Shown here one piece after another: positions 20,471 to 30,341 of a stretch of DNA of 64,000 nt (positions within the stretch are counted from its first letter, which is position 1; each line of letters opens with the position of its first letter). The notes under the pieces are model-generated. The model had not been told where the DNA came from. It worked only from the letters and a program-made list of their open reading frames with translations, and made no database searches. The position numbers and the translations under genes were made by a program. The stretch comes from Gemella sp. zg-570 (GTDB lineage: Bacteria; Bacillota; Bacilli; Staphylococcales; Gemellaceae), in the NCBI RefSeq assembly GCF_018866345.1, contig NZ_CP076443.1:829501-893500 (forward strand). The letters are read 5' to 3'.

Positions 20471-20652
20471 GATAAAAATATCTATTTTCGTAAATTTTTT
20501 TAATTTATACATTTTAATTAAAAGAATTAAATTTTTTTAGTATATTAAATTAATTTTATTTAATAACTATATTTTAAATTATTAATAGTAAACTTAAAAA
20601 TTTAAAAAATTATTTTTATTATTAATTATATCATTTTTAAAATTTTAATTAC
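20471..20652. other. AT-rich intergenic stretch between rpmE2 promoter and priA
   Basis: About 180 bases, almost only A and T. It holds no convincing gene, hairpin terminator or RNA motif that I can identify. The end of priA lies at 20653. Confidence 0.5.
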
Positions 20653-23010
20653 TTAAATATAATCTTGAACTGAATTATCTATCACTATTGATATTTTATC
20701 TTTTATATAAACTTGTTGGAAATAGTTATTTATATATTTTAATAATTTATGTAATTTATTGTAGTCTTTTTCTTCAAAACGCACAGCTATATTAAATCTA
20801 TATTCATTATTTATTTTATAAAAATTACTTTTATTAGGTCCTAATATTTTTTCTTTATAATAATTCTTATGTAAAAAATTATAAATTGTTATAGCTGCTA
20901 GCTTTGTTTTTTCTTCATCACTACCCTTTATCATAATAAAAGATATTTTACAAAAAGGTGGATATTCTATAATTTTCCTTCTGTTTATTTCGTATTCATA
21001 AAATTTTTCATAGTCTGCATTTACGGCATAAGTTACAATATTACTATCAACATTAGATTGTAATATTACTCTACCTTGCTTATCCTTACGTCCAGCTCTA
21101 CCAGAAGTTTGAACCAAGAGTTGAAATAATTTTTCATTTGACTTAAAGCTAGGAATTGCTAACATACTATCGACAGATAATATACCTACAAGAGTAATAT
21201 CTGGAAAATCAAGCCCCTTAGAAATCATTTGCGTTCCTAACAATATATCAGCTTTCTTATTTTTAAAATCTGTTAATAATTTTTCATACATACCTTTTCG
21301 TGAAGTTGTATCAGAATCCATTCTTATTATTTTCGCTTCTGGTAATTTACTTTTAATATATTCTTCAACCTTTTGAATGCCAAATACACCTGATACTAAT
21401 TCTGGATTTTCGCAACATTTTTTTATAGAAAATATTTTTTTTCTATAACCACAAAAATGGCACTGTAAACTTTTATCATTTTTATGATAATTTAAACTTA
21501 TATCACACTTTTCACATTTATAGATATGACCACAAGTAAAACAACGTATGAAATTAGTGTATCCCCTCTTATTAATAAGTAAAAGAACTTGCTCATTTTT
21601 AGAGATAGTTTCTTCAATCATACCAAGTAATTTTTCATCAATAACATTTTCCTTATTTTCTAAAGAAATAATATCTATTATAGGAAATTGATTATTAAAT
21701 CTTTTAGATAATTTCAACAATCTATTTTTTTTGAAATTTTTAAATTCATAGTATAAATCAACTGACGGAGTTGCACTCGCATAAAGTAGTGTTGCTTTGT
21801 TAAAAACAGCTCTTTTTTTAGCTATATCTTTTGCATCATACCTAGGAGATTCTTGTTGTTTATAAGAATTTTCATGTTCTTCATCTATTATTATCAATCC
21901 TATATTTTCAAAAGGAGCAAATATTGCTGACCTTGTTCCTAAACATATATTAACTTTCTGTTCTTTTATTTTTTTCCATTCCTCATATTTTTCTTTTTTA
22001 TTTAATCTGGAATGCAAAACAGAAATATTATCGCCAAAAACTTTTTTAAATTTTTCTTCAATTTGAGGTGTTAGTATAATTTCAGGAACTAAAATAATAG
22101 CTTGTTTATCTAAATTTATACAATCTTTAACTAAATTTATATAGACTTCTGTTTTTCCCGAGCCAGTAACTCCATGTAGCAAATAATCTGCAAATTTTTG
22201 ATTAATAAGACTTTGTCTTACAGTATCATAAACTCTAGTTTGTTCTTCATTTAAAATATTCTTATTATTATAAGTGTATTCATTAGCTTCAAATATATTT
22301 TCTTTATAAATATATTTGATTATATCTTTTTCTAATAAATTTTTTATAACACTTTCTCCTATTTGGAGCTTATCTTTTATCAATGATTTTTTTATATCAA
22401 TATTTTTTTCTAAATAGTCTATTAATATTTTTTGTTTAGCAGTAAGTTTTATATTATTACCAAAATTATTTAAAGTAATATATTTTTCGTTATTAGATTT
22501 TAATTGTTCTTCTACGATACTAATTAATTTTATTATTTTATTAGAAATCAAATATGATAACTCTTCTGAATCTAATAATCTTTCTAATTTATTTTTTTCT
22601 AAAATTCCTTCATTAGAAAAATATTTTTTATATTGAAAAAGTGTTAAATCATCAGCTGCTAATTTATAATATTCTTTATACTTATTTTTTAATATTGTTG
22701 GTAACATAGCTTCTATAACTTGTATCTGAGTACAATATAGTTCATCAGCCAAAACAGAAGATAAGAGTATTAATTCATTATTTAATACTGGATAATCATC
22801 TTTTATTTTTTTAATTTCTTTTATTTTAGCTACATCAAAATTAGGGTTTTCTTTTTGTTCAACAATATATCCCTGAATAATTCTACTACCAAAAGGTACT
22901 TCTACCCTATATCCAAGTAAATTTTTGTTGATATATTTTTGAGGAATTTTATAATAAAATTTTTTATCAATTCTACTGTTTTTCACATCAACTATTACTT
23001 GAACAAACAT
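20653..23010 (-). CDS. priA: Primosomal protein N' (PriA helicase)
   Basis: Replication-restart DNA helicase, 785 residues. N-terminal 3'-DNA-binding domain, then a superfamily 2 helicase with 'LLHGVTGSGKTEVYINL' (motif I), 'IIIDEEHENSYK' (motif II), 'YASATPSVDLY' (III) and 'QTSGRAGRKDKQGRVILQ' (VI). Between the RecA-like lobes is the zinc module ('CFTCGHIYKCEKCDISL', 'LQCHFCGYRKKIFSIKKCC'). AAAGGT precedes the ATG. It is followed upstream by coaBC 18 bases away, a usual gene pair. Confidence 0.95.
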   Translation of the reverse strand: MFVQVIVDVKNSRIDKKFYYKIPQKYINKNLLGYRVEVPFGSRIIQGYIVEQKENPNFDVAKIKEIKKIKDDYPVLNNELILLSSVLADELYCTQIQVIEAMLPTILKNKYKEYYKLAADDLTLFQYKKYFSNEGILEKNKLERLLDSEELSYLISNKIIKLISIVEEQLKSNNEKYITLNNFGNNIKLTAKQKILIDYLEKNIDIKKSLIKDKLQIGESVIKNLLEKDIIKYIYKENIFEANEYTYNNKNILNEEQTRVYDTVRQSLINQKFADYLLHGVTGSGKTEVYINLVKDCINLDKQAIILVPEIILTPQIEEKFKKVFGDNISVLHSRLNKKEKYEEWKKIKEQKVNICLGTRSAIFAPFENIGLIIIDEEHENSYKQQESPRYDAKDIAKKRAVFNKATLLYASATPSVDLYYEFKNFKKNRLLKLSKRFNNQFPIIDIISLENKENVIDEKLLGMIEETISKNEQVLLLINKRGYTNFIRCFTCGHIYKCEKCDISLNYHKNDKSLQCHFCGYRKKIFSIKKCCENPELVSGVFGIQKVEEYIKSKLPEAKIIRMDSDTTSRKGMYEKLLTDFKNKKADILLGTQMISKGLDFPDITLVGILSVDSMLAIPSFKSNEKLFQLLVQTSGRAGRKDKQGRVILQSNVDSNIVTYAVNADYEKFYEYEINRRKIIEYPPFCKISFIMIKGSDEEKTKLAAITIYNFLHKNYYKEKILGPNKSNFYKINNEYRFNIAVRFEEKDYNKLHKLLKYINNYFQQVYIKDKISIVIDNSVQDYI

Positions 23011-23028
23011 AAAAGTACCTTTCTCTAA

Positions 23029-24198
23029 TTAATCTATTAATTTTGATATTAATGATTTCGCAATATTTGTTTTACTTGTTTTATTTATCTTGTAGATATT
23101 ATCATATTTATCTATTATAGCAACTTCATTATTGTCTGATGCAAAACCTATATCTTTTTTAGAAACATCATTAGCAACAATAAAATCTAAGTTTTTCTTT
23201 TTAATTTTTTCTTTAGCATAATCAATTACATTATCCGTTTCCGCCGCAAAGCCTACTAATATTTGATTATCTTTTTTATTTTGACCTAGATAATATAATA
23301 TATCATCTGTTCTTTCTAATTCTATTTCGATATTACCAAGTTGTTTTTTTACTTTTCTATCATACTTTATTACTGGAGTATAATCAGATACAGCAGCTGC
23401 TTTTACTACAATATCACACTCTTCATAATATTTTTTTATTTCTTCAAACATATCATAAGCAGTAACTATACTTATGACTTCAATATTTGAGTTTATAGGG
23501 CTATAATCAGTTGCAGTTATCAAATAGACTTTTGCTCCTTGATTAGCAAATTCCTCTGCTATTGCAATACCCATTTTACCACTAGAGGGGTTGGAAATAA
23601 ATCTTACAGGGTCTATATATTCTTTGGTTGCTCCAGCAGTAACTAATATAGTTTTATTACTAAATTTCTTTTCCACTAAAACAGAATTAATTATTGTATC
23701 CGTATCTGATAACTTGCCTTTGCCCTCATCGCCACATGCTAAAATCCCCGAAGCAGGTTCTATAAAATTAAATCCTAATTGCTGTAATTTAAAAATATTT
23801 CCTTGAGTTATTGGGTTATTATACATATTTGTATTCATAGCTGGTGCTATATATATTTTAGAAAAATCATTTACTGCTAAAATTAAAGTGCTAGCTAAAT
23901 CATCAGCTATTCCGCTAGCTATTTTGGCAATAATATTAGCAGTAGCAGGAGCAATTATTATTTTATCTGCCCATTTATTTAAGTCTATATGCTGTATTTC
24001 TTTTTCGTTTTTTTCTATGAATGTATCAGTATAAACAAAATTTTTTGATATTGTTTGAAATGACAATTCTGTTACAAACTTAGCAGCATTTTCTGTCATT
24101 ACAATTTTTACATTATGACCACTCTTAGTTAATTTACTAACTAAATCTAGTGATTTATAAGCTGCAATTCCTCCAGAAACTATATGTAATATATTCAT
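23029..24198 (-). CDS. coaBC: Bifunctional phosphopantothenoylcysteine decarboxylase/synthetase
   Basis: Coenzyme A biosynthesis: CoaB joins cysteine to 4'-phosphopantothenate and CoaC (FMN) decarboxylates the product. 389 residues. CoaC domain (about 1-175) with 'VSGGIAAYKSLDLVSKL', 'PAMNTNMYNNP' and 'ASGILACGDEGKGKLSD' (active-site Cys). CoaB domain (about 180-389) with 'TAGATKEYIDPVRFISNPSSGKMG' and 'KAAAVSDYTP'. It sits between gpsB and priA; many Bacillota have rpoZ here instead. Confidence 0.95.
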   Translation of the reverse strand: MNILHIVSGGIAAYKSLDLVSKLTKSGHNVKIVMTENAAKFVTELSFQTISKNFVYTDTFIEKNEKEIQHIDLNKWADKIIIAPATANIIAKIASGIADDLASTLILAVNDFSKIYIAPAMNTNMYNNPITQGNIFKLQQLGFNFIEPASGILACGDEGKGKLSDTDTIINSVLVEKKFSNKTILVTAGATKEYIDPVRFISNPSSGKMGIAIAEEFANQGAKVYLITATDYSPINSNIEVISIVTAYDMFEEIKKYYEECDIVVKAAAVSDYTPVIKYDRKVKKQLGNIEIELERTDDILYYLGQNKKDNQILVGFAAETDNVIDYAKEKIKKKNLDFIVANDVSKKDIGFASDNNEVAIIDKYDNIYKINKTSKTNIAKSLISKLID

Positions 24199-24212
24199 AA
24201 AATTCCACCTAT

Positions 24213-24518
24213 TTATTCATTATTTTTTCCAAATACTGCTTGTTCTAACCTAGATATTCTTTTTAATATATCTATATTACTAGATGGTGTTGATACAGAT
24301 TTATCAACTTCCTTACTTGTTGTTTTTAATGCACTTATTTTTATTTTAAGATTTTGATTTTCTATTTCTAACTCTTTTAATTTTATAAGAGTTTTTTCCA
24401 TAAACATATAATCTTCTATAATAAGGTCTAAATAGTTATTTATATCTTCAATATCATATCCCTTATCTTTACTTTTTTTAAATTCTTTTTCGTATATTTC
24501 TATAGCCGTTAAATTCAT
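24213..24518 (-). CDS. gpsB: Cell cycle protein GpsB
   Basis: Small DivIVA-like adaptor coordinating peptidoglycan synthases between septum and sidewall. 101 residues: the N-terminal DivIVA lipid/PBP-binding motif ('KEFKKSKDKGYDIEDINNYL'), a coiled coil (about 35-70), a variable linker rich in Ser/Thr and the conserved C-terminal trimerisation helix 'ILKRISRLEQAVFG'. AAGGAG precedes the ATG. It lies between rsmE and coaBC. Confidence 0.9.
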   Translation of the reverse strand: MNLTAIEIYEKEFKKSKDKGYDIEDINNYLDLIIEDYMFMEKTLIKLKELEIENQNLKIKISALKTTSKEVDKSVSTPSSNIDILKRISRLEQAVFGKNNE

Positions 24519-24534
24519 AATAACAATCTCCTTA

Positions 24535-25281
24535 TTAATTTATTTCTGAAAAATAAGCAACACAACTTAAAAAATAAAGTGGTGCTGTTTCAGCCCTTAG
24601 TATTCTTCTACCCAAACCAATACTACTATAACCACAATTGTTAAATTCTAAAACTTCTTTTTCTGAAAAACCACCCTCACTTCCAAAAACAGCTATTACA
24701 CTTTTTTCAAATAAATCAGAATTTAATAGTTTTGATAAATTATTATTATTTTCATTCTGCGATTCATTTTCATAAGCTATAACCTTATAATCAATATCTT
24801 CATTTTCGTTTATTAAATTTCTTATTGAATCTACATATTTAATACTTGGTATAAGGCTTCTTTTAGATTGTTCCGAGGCTTCTTTAGCAATTTTTTCCCA
24901 ACGTTTAAGTTTTAAATTTAATTTATCTGATTTTATTTTAGCAATATTTCTTTCAGAATTAAAAATAATTATTTCTCTAACTCCTAATTCAGTAGATTTT
25001 TGTATCAGATATTCTATTTTATCACTCTTAAGTGGTGGTATTGCTATTTTTGTTTTAGTAGGTAATTCTGTTTTATCTGCTACTGCTGATATTGGTAATA
25101 TATTAACACATTTATTGTTAATATCAACTATACTACATACATACTTTTTTTTATCAGAAAATACTATATAAATTGAAGCACCAACTTTTTTTCTCATAAC
25201 TCTTAATATGTGAAAGCTATCATCTTCATTTAAAGTAAATTCTTTTTCTTCAAATTTTTCATCTAAAAAATATTGTTGCAT
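24535..25281 (-). CDS. rsmE: 16S rRNA (uracil-1498-N3)-methyltransferase RsmE
   Basis: SPOUT-class (knotted) methyltransferase making m3U1498 in 16S rRNA. About 248 residues. N-terminal PUA-like domain ('HILRVMRKKVGASIYIVF'), then the knot with 'KSDKIEYLIQKSTELGVREI', 'EASEQSKRSLIPSI', 'VIAVFGSEGGFSEKEV' and 'GLGRRILRAETAPLYFLS'. I use the ATG at 25281: GAGGTG sits just before it, and an upstream in-frame TTG is part of that site. An extended -10 promoter lies directly upstream. Confidence 0.94.
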   Translation of the reverse strand: MQQYFLDEKFEEKEFTLNEDDSFHILRVMRKKVGASIYIVFSDKKKYVCSIVDINNKCVNILPISAVADKTELPTKTKIAIPPLKSDKIEYLIQKSTELGVREIIIFNSERNIAKIKSDKLNLKLKRWEKIAKEASEQSKRSLIPSIKYVDSIRNLINENEDIDYKVIAYENESQNENNNNLSKLLNSDLFEKSVIAVFGSEGGFSEKEVLEFNNCGYSSIGLGRRILRAETAPLYFLSCVAYFSEIN

Positions 25282-25307
25282 AAAACACCTCAAATAAGTA
25301 TATCTAT

Positions 25308-25316
25308 ATTATACCA
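25308..25316 (-). promoter_or_regulatory. Extended -10 promoter of rsmE
   Basis: Minus strand TG-G-TATAAT, hexamer at 25308-25313, about 27 bases before the rsmE ATG and just after the fbp stop codon. No good -35 is visible, which is usual for extended -10 promoters. Confidence 0.5.
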
Positions 25317-25320
25317 TATA

Positions 25321-27276
25321 TTACATTATATTATTCTTTTCTCTGATTTCTCCAGATTTGTAATTTTCTAATAAAATTTTTAGAACTTTTATCTGATTTT
25401 GTAACTCTAAACCAGTATCCGTATCCTTTATCATTTTTCTATTTAAATTTTTATCAACAACTCGTCTAGTAGAAACAATATCAGTTTCTAATTTTATTGC
25501 TTCGTCCCTACTTGTAAAAATATCGTGTTTCATTATTTGAAGTCCATAAGAATTATATGTCAATGTATATCCACCATGACCTGTTGTTTTATTATATGCC
25601 TTAGACATACCTCCATCAATTACAATAGTTCTTCCATTAGCTTTTATCGGGTCTTCTCCCTTAGTTGCCTTTACTGGTGTATGACCATTGATAATATGAC
25701 CATCCTCATTAAGTCCAAATTCTTTCAATAATTTTTTAGAAAATTCTTCCCTATCTCGTAATTTATAATACGGATTTTTAAGTTCTATATGAGATTCTTT
25801 ATCATCAATAAAATATCTTTCAAATGTAGTCATATCTTTTTTACCGAATAATGGAGAATTTTCTCCCTGCCATAGATACAAAAATATACCATGCCCTTTT
25901 TGCTCTTTGCTATAATATACTTTTCTAACCTTACTATCAAAAAAATCTAACATCTCTTTACCCTTGTAAAGTTTATTTTTATAGTTCACTCCTTTGAAAT
26001 CCCCATTTTCATCAACCGGCATACAGCCATGCAATAATAAATTTCCATTATGGCACTTGTACATAGCCCCGCTATTAATCATAAAATCAATATGTTTTCT
26101 TAATTTTTCACTAGATACAAAAGATTCTCTTAATTTTTCTATTAAAATTTCTTCATCTTTATTAAGTTTATAAGGATTTTCTATATCAACCGTTGGAAAA
26201 TTACAACTACTTAATTTGAAATTATTTTCTCCAATTTGAATATTACCAGTTTTGTAATCTATTTTATCTAGTAATAACCTACTGCTTAAATTAAATTCTG
26301 GATATTTATCAATGAAATATTTTTCCAACTTAAATTGGATTATAGCAATAGCCTTGTGCATTTTAGCTATTTGTAGAACTTCTCTTTTGCTGTATTTGTC
26401 ATATTTTGTTAGTTTTGGTAAAAATTCTATACACTCATCATCAGAATAATATAACTCAGCAACGTTTAGCAAATTTCTTAAAGAAATACCATATCTATCT
26501 TCTATTATATCTAAATTATCATATCTAGCACATATTCGTAAAACATTTGCTATGCAAACTAAATCACCACAACTTGCTCCTATCCATAGCATATCGTGAT
26601 TTCCCCACTGAATATCAACAGAATGATAATCAATCAGTCTATCCATTATTTTGTCAGGATAAGGTCCCCTATCATAAATATCTCCCACTATATGCAAGTG
26701 ATTAACTATTAATCTCTGTATAGAGTAAGATAATTTTATAATAAATGTTTCCGAAATATCTAATTCAAAAATTGTTTCTATTATTTTATCGTAATACTTT
26801 TGTTTATCAGAATTAAATTCCATTTTATAAATTAATTCTTCTATTATGTAACTAAATCCTTCAGGTAAAATTTTTCTTACCTTAGAACGAGTATATTTTC
26901 TTGCGGCAACTTTCACAACTTCTAAAAGATTAAGTATTAAATCTTTTTTTAAGTTTTTATAATCTTTATTACCATATTCTTTTTTTAACAATAATAATTT
27001 ATCTTCTGGATAATAAATTATTGTAGCTAATAAATTAATATCATTAGCAGTCAAATTATTTTCAAAAATTTCTTTTAATTTTTCCTTTATCACTCCAGAA
27101 CCATTTCTTAAAATATGGTCAAAAGCTGCATACTCCCCATGTATGTCGCTTATAAAATGTTCTGTCCCTTTTGGAAGAGATAAAATAGCTTCTAAATTAA
27201 TAATCTCCCTAGTTACTTCATCAATACTTTTAAAATTTTTTGATAATAATTCTAAATGTTCTTTTGAAATATTCAT
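25321..27276 (-). CDS. fbp: Fructose-1,6-bisphosphatase, class III
   Basis: Gluconeogenic enzyme hydrolysing fructose 1,6-bisphosphate, class III (Bacillota type, YydE/Fbp), 651 residues. It uses a calcineurin-like metallophosphatase fold: 'FISDIHGEYAAFDHIL', 'VGDIYDRGPYPDKIMD', 'WGNHDMLW' and 'NGHTPVKATKGEDP' supply metal ligands. Unrelated to class I or II enzymes. AAGGGAG precedes the ATG and it has its own promoter; no neighbouring glycolytic gene is seen. Confidence 0.96.
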   Translation of the reverse strand: MNISKEHLELLSKNFKSIDEVTREIINLEAILSLPKGTEHFISDIHGEYAAFDHILRNGSGVIKEKLKEIFENNLTANDINLLATIIYYPEDKLLLLKKEYGNKDYKNLKKDLILNLLEVVKVAARKYTRSKVRKILPEGFSYIIEELIYKMEFNSDKQKYYDKIIETIFELDISETFIIKLSYSIQRLIVNHLHIVGDIYDRGPYPDKIMDRLIDYHSVDIQWGNHDMLWIGASCGDLVCIANVLRICARYDNLDIIEDRYGISLRNLLNVAELYYSDDECIEFLPKLTKYDKYSKREVLQIAKMHKAIAIIQFKLEKYFIDKYPEFNLSSRLLLDKIDYKTGNIQIGENNFKLSSCNFPTVDIENPYKLNKDEEILIEKLRESFVSSEKLRKHIDFMINSGAMYKCHNGNLLLHGCMPVDENGDFKGVNYKNKLYKGKEMLDFFDSKVRKVYYSKEQKGHGIFLYLWQGENSPLFGKKDMTTFERYFIDDKESHIELKNPYYKLRDREEFSKKLLKEFGLNEDGHIINGHTPVKATKGEDPIKANGRTIVIDGGMSKAYNKTTGHGGYTLTYNSYGLQIMKHDIFTSRDEAIKLETDIVSTRRVVDKNLNRKMIKDTDTGLELQNQIKVLKILLENYKSGEIREKNNIM

Positions 27277-27307
27277 ATTATTCTCCCTTTAACAAAATAT
27301 TTATTAT

Positions 27308-27336
27308 ATTTTAACATCTAGCAATTTCATTTTCAA
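27308..27336 (-). promoter_or_regulatory. Promoter of fbp
   Basis: Minus strand TTGAAA (27331-27336), 17 bases, TAAAAT (27308-27313), with a TG one base before the -10. It follows directly on the rseP terminator. Confidence 0.6.
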
Positions 27337-27368
27337 ATAAAATAGAGATGATATAAAATCATCTCTAT
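27336..27368 (-). terminator. Terminator of the uppS-cdsA-rseP operon
   Basis: Perfect 11-bp stem: ATAGAGATGAT (27342-27352) with ATCATCTCTAT (27358-27368), loop of five bases, then a T-rich tract on the minus strand. It lies ten bases beyond the rseP stop. Confidence 0.88.
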
Positions 27369-27378
27369 ACTATATTTT

Positions 27379-28677
27379 TTAATTAAATAATCTTGATATA
27401 TCATTCCATGTAACTGCAAGCATTAATATTATTAATAACACACTAAAAATAGCAGTAGCATAATATTGAGCTTTTTTACTTATTGGTTTGCCGAAAGCAG
27501 CTTCATAAAGTACAAAAATTATTCTGCCTCCATCTAAGACAGGTATTGGAATAAGATTCATCAAACCTAGATTTACACTAAGTAATCCTACCCATCTTAA
27601 AGTTGTGATAAATCCATTTTTAGCTGCTTCAGTTGTCATTTCATATATGGCCACCGGTCCACCTAATTGGTCTAAATTAAAACCACCACTAAAAACAGAA
27701 ACAAAAAGTCTTACTATACCAGTAAATATAAGAGTACCGTAATATAAGGTTTTACTAAGTCCATCTTTGATAGAATTAAGTATATTATGGTCGTATTTTA
27801 CTTCTATACCAATAGAATATTTTTTAGTTTCATTACCATTTTTATCTTTGACAATTTCTGTCTTTGGCGTAACTTTGATTATTTTTTCTGTTCCTTTTCT
27901 ATCTACCAAAGTAGTGATTTCTTTACCCTCATATTTAACAATATTTTCCCCAATTTCAAGCCAAGTATTTATAGGAACACCATTAATTTCTTTTATTACA
28001 TCATCAGCTTGGAAGCCTGCTGAATAAGCTGGAGTATTTTCAACTACCTTACCTATAATTGCTTTATTTATAGGAACACCATTACTAATAGATATACCAA
28101 CAAAAATAATTGCCGCCAATATAAAGTTCATCAAGGGACCAGCAAATAGAGTTAGAAATTTTTTTTGCCAAGAATGTGAAGAAAACATTCTTTCTATGGG
28201 AGCTATTTGTTCTTCCATACCACTAAATACAACACAAGCATCTTTTCTGACTGAAAATTTTTCTAAATCTTGTCCACTGTTTACAAAACCTTCTATAAAT
28301 AAATTATCTGTTAAATCATATTCATTTACTTCGATAGGGAATAAACCAACATCATTACTTTTATCTAAAATTATTTTTTCAACTTTATCTTCAGAATCTA
28401 ATTTTAAAAAAACTTGCATTCCCTTTTTTATATCATAAGGAGAAACTTCATTATTAAAATCAAAAACATTGTCAGGCATTTTTACATAGCCACCTATCGG
28501 CAATAATCTAACTGTAAAATTTGTTTCTCCGATTTTTTTATGAAATATTTTAGGACCAAAACCTATTGCAAACTCTTGGCACAATATACCTGATTTTTTA
28601 GCAACAATAAAGTGTCCTAACTCATGAACTGTTACTACAACAAAAAATACTAATAAAAAAACAATTATTCCTTGCAT
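27379..28677 (-). CDS. rseP: Site-2 protease RseP (RasP/Eep family)
   Basis: Membrane zinc metalloprotease cleaving membrane-spanning peptides such as anti-sigma factors and signal-peptide remnants. 432 residues. HELGH zinc motif at residues 18-22 in the first membrane segment, 'GFGPKIF', a PDZ domain (about 200-275, 'NTPAYSAGFQADDVIKEING') and the 'NLIPIPVLDGGRIIF' motif with the third zinc ligand Asp. It ends the uppS-cdsA-rseP operon, the usual envelope lipid cluster. Confidence 0.95.
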   Translation of the reverse strand: MQGIIVFLLVFFVVVTVHELGHFIVAKKSGILCQEFAIGFGPKIFHKKIGETNFTVRLLPIGGYVKMPDNVFDFNNEVSPYDIKKGMQVFLKLDSEDKVEKIILDKSNDVGLFPIEVNEYDLTDNLFIEGFVNSGQDLEKFSVRKDACVVFSGMEEQIAPIERMFSSHSWQKKFLTLFAGPLMNFILAAIIFVGISISNGVPINKAIIGKVVENTPAYSAGFQADDVIKEINGVPINTWLEIGENIVKYEGKEITTLVDRKGTEKIIKVTPKTEIVKDKNGNETKKYSIGIEVKYDHNILNSIKDGLSKTLYYGTLIFTGIVRLFVSVFSGGFNLDQLGGPVAIYEMTTEAAKNGFITTLRWVGLLSVNLGLMNLIPIPVLDGGRIIFVLYEAAFGKPISKKAQYYATAIFSVLLIILMLAVTWNDISRLFN

Positions 28678-28697
28678 TTAATTCCTCTTTTCTAAAT

Positions 28698-29474
28698 TTA
28701 TTTTATTAATTCCAAAAGAATTAATAAGAATGGAGCTGATAATATTAAAGAATCAAATCTATCAAATATCCCTCCATGACCAGGCAATATATTGCTACTA
28801 TCTTTAACATTATATTCACGCTTATAGGCTGATTCTACCAAATCTCCAATTTGTCCTATTAGGCTAATAATAATAGTAACAGATATTGCTATTAAAATAT
28901 TACTGAATATATCAGTTGTTAAATAAAATATAATAGCCACAATAATAGATAACAAACTTCCTATTATTGAACCTTCTATTGATTTATTAGGACTGATATT
29001 TGAAGATAACTTTCTTTTCCCAAATCTCATACCTCCAAAATAAGCCCCGCTATCAGTTACCCAAATAGTTAGCAATAAATAAAATAATAGTGATAAACTT
29101 ATCTCTCTAATTGCATTTAAAGAATAAAATCCTAATGTTATGTAAAACGATAAGAAAAATACATTAGCAATATCAACTAATTTAATTTTATGATTACTTA
29201 TAATTATATTTAAAAATAATAAAAAAATAATTATTAATAAACTTAAAGTTAAAATTTCATTACTAAAATATTTTTTGAAAAAAAATCCTAATACGAATAA
29301 TGACGATAAAATAAAAACACCAATATTTATTTTACCAAAAGTAATTTTTACTATTTCATAAACTGATAAAAAACTAAGAACTAAAGAAGCAAATAAAAAA
29401 TAATTTCCTCCTAATACTAAAAATGGCACAAAAAGTATTAATGCTACAACAGCTGTCTGTATTCTAGTCTTCAT
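28698..29474 (-). CDS. cdsA: Phosphatidate cytidylyltransferase
   Basis: Makes CDP-diacylglycerol from phosphatidate and CTP, the branch point of phospholipid synthesis. 258 residues, seven to eight membrane segments, and the C-terminal CDP-DAG synthase signature ('GDLVESAYKREYNVKDSSNI' then 'PGHGGIFDRFDSLILSAPF'). It overlaps the end of uppS by 11 bases and is followed by rseP. Confidence 0.95.
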   Translation of the reverse strand: MKTRIQTAVVALILFVPFLVLGGNYFLFASLVLSFLSVYEIVKITFGKINIGVFILSSLFVLGFFFKKYFSNEILTLSLLIIIFLLFLNIIISNHKIKLVDIANVFFLSFYITLGFYSLNAIREISLSLLFYLLLTIWVTDSGAYFGGMRFGKRKLSSNISPNKSIEGSIIGSLLSIIVAIIFYLTTDIFSNILIAISVTIIISLIGQIGDLVESAYKREYNVKDSSNILPGHGGIFDRFDSLILSAPFLLILLELIK

Positions 29475-30228
29475 TTAAACCTCCAAATCTTCTATCTCTA
29501 GCTTGATATTCTTGTAAAGATTTATAAAATTCTTCTTCTGTAAAATCTGGCCAAGCAACTTTAGTAAAGATAAATTCACTGTAAGCTATCTGCCATAATA
29601 AAAAATTAGAAATTCTTTGTTCACCTGATGTTCTTATCAATAAATCTGGATTAGGAAAATCTTTTGTGCTCAAATAATTAGAAAAAATTTCTTCACTTAT
29701 TTTGTCTAAGCCTATAACATCATTTTTATAATCATTAACTATGTCTTTTACTGCATTTAATATTTCTAATTTAGAGCCATAATTAAGTGCAAAAATTAAT
29801 TTTAAACCAGTATTGCTTTTTGTTTCTTCTATCGCCTTATTAATTGCATTTTTAGTACTGTTAGGCAAGTCTGCTACATTACCTATAACTCTAACTTGCA
29901 CATTATTTTCCATGAGTTCAGGCATGAAACTAGAAAACATTTTTTCTGGCAAACCCATTAAATAATTAACCTCATGTTTGGGTCTAGACCAATTTTCTGT
30001 TGAAAAAGCATAAAGAGTTAAATATTCTATTCCCAAATTTGATGCGTATTTTGTAATTTTTTTTACAGTCTGCATTCCTTCATAATGACCTTTTATTCTC
30101 GGCAAATTTCTTTTTTTAGCCCATCTTCCGTTACCGTCCATAATTATTGCGACGTGTTTAGGAATTTTTTTTATAATTTTGTCTTCTAGTTTTTCTTTTT
30201 TATTTTTTTTAATAAAAAACTTAAACAT
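29464..30228 (-). CDS. uppS: Undecaprenyl diphosphate synthase
   Basis: cis-prenyltransferase making the C55 lipid carrier for peptidoglycan. 254 residues. Motif 'IIMDGNGRWAKKRNLPR' holds the catalytic Asp; 'ALNYGSKLEI' and 'PDLLIRTSGEQRISNFLLWQ' are also conserved. The N-terminus carries a Lys-rich extension of about 20 residues. AGGAG precedes the ATG, and an extended -10 promoter lies upstream. Confidence 0.96.
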   Translation of the reverse strand: MFKFFIKKNKKEKLEDKIIKKIPKHVAIIMDGNGRWAKKRNLPRIKGHYEGMQTVKKITKYASNLGIEYLTLYAFSTENWSRPKHEVNYLMGLPEKMFSSFMPELMENNVQVRVIGNVADLPNSTKNAINKAIEETKSNTGLKLIFALNYGSKLEILNAVKDIVNDYKNDVIGLDKISEEIFSNYLSTKDFPNPDLLIRTSGEQRISNFLLWQIAYSEFIFTKVAWPDFTEEEFYKSLQEYQARDRRFGGLNED

Positions 30229-30263
30229 AAATACTCCTAGCTTTTTATAAAGTAATTCAAATA

Positions 30264-30292
30264 ATTATAACATAAATATTTATAGTCAACAA
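30264..30292 (-). promoter_or_regulatory. Promoter of uppS-cdsA-rseP
   Basis: Minus strand TATAAT (30264-30269) preceded by TG-T (extended -10). With 17-base spacing the -35 is TTGTTG (30287-30292); a better TTGACT lies 14 bases away. Confidence 0.55.
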
Positions 30293-30306
30293 TTATTATA
30301 CAAATA

Positions 30307-30340
30307 AAAAATAAAAACAGCAAATTTTTGCTGTTTTTAT
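30307..30340 (-). terminator. Terminator after yajC
   Basis: Stem AAAAACAGCAAA (30313-30324) with TTTGCTGTTTTT (30327-30338), and a T-rich tract on the minus strand. It closes queA-tgt-yajC. Confidence 0.87.
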
Positions 30341-30341
30341 T

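Noticed and set aside
27767-28438. Plus-strand frames inside rseP
   Set aside because: Antisense shadows of an intact site-2 protease gene with clear motifs.
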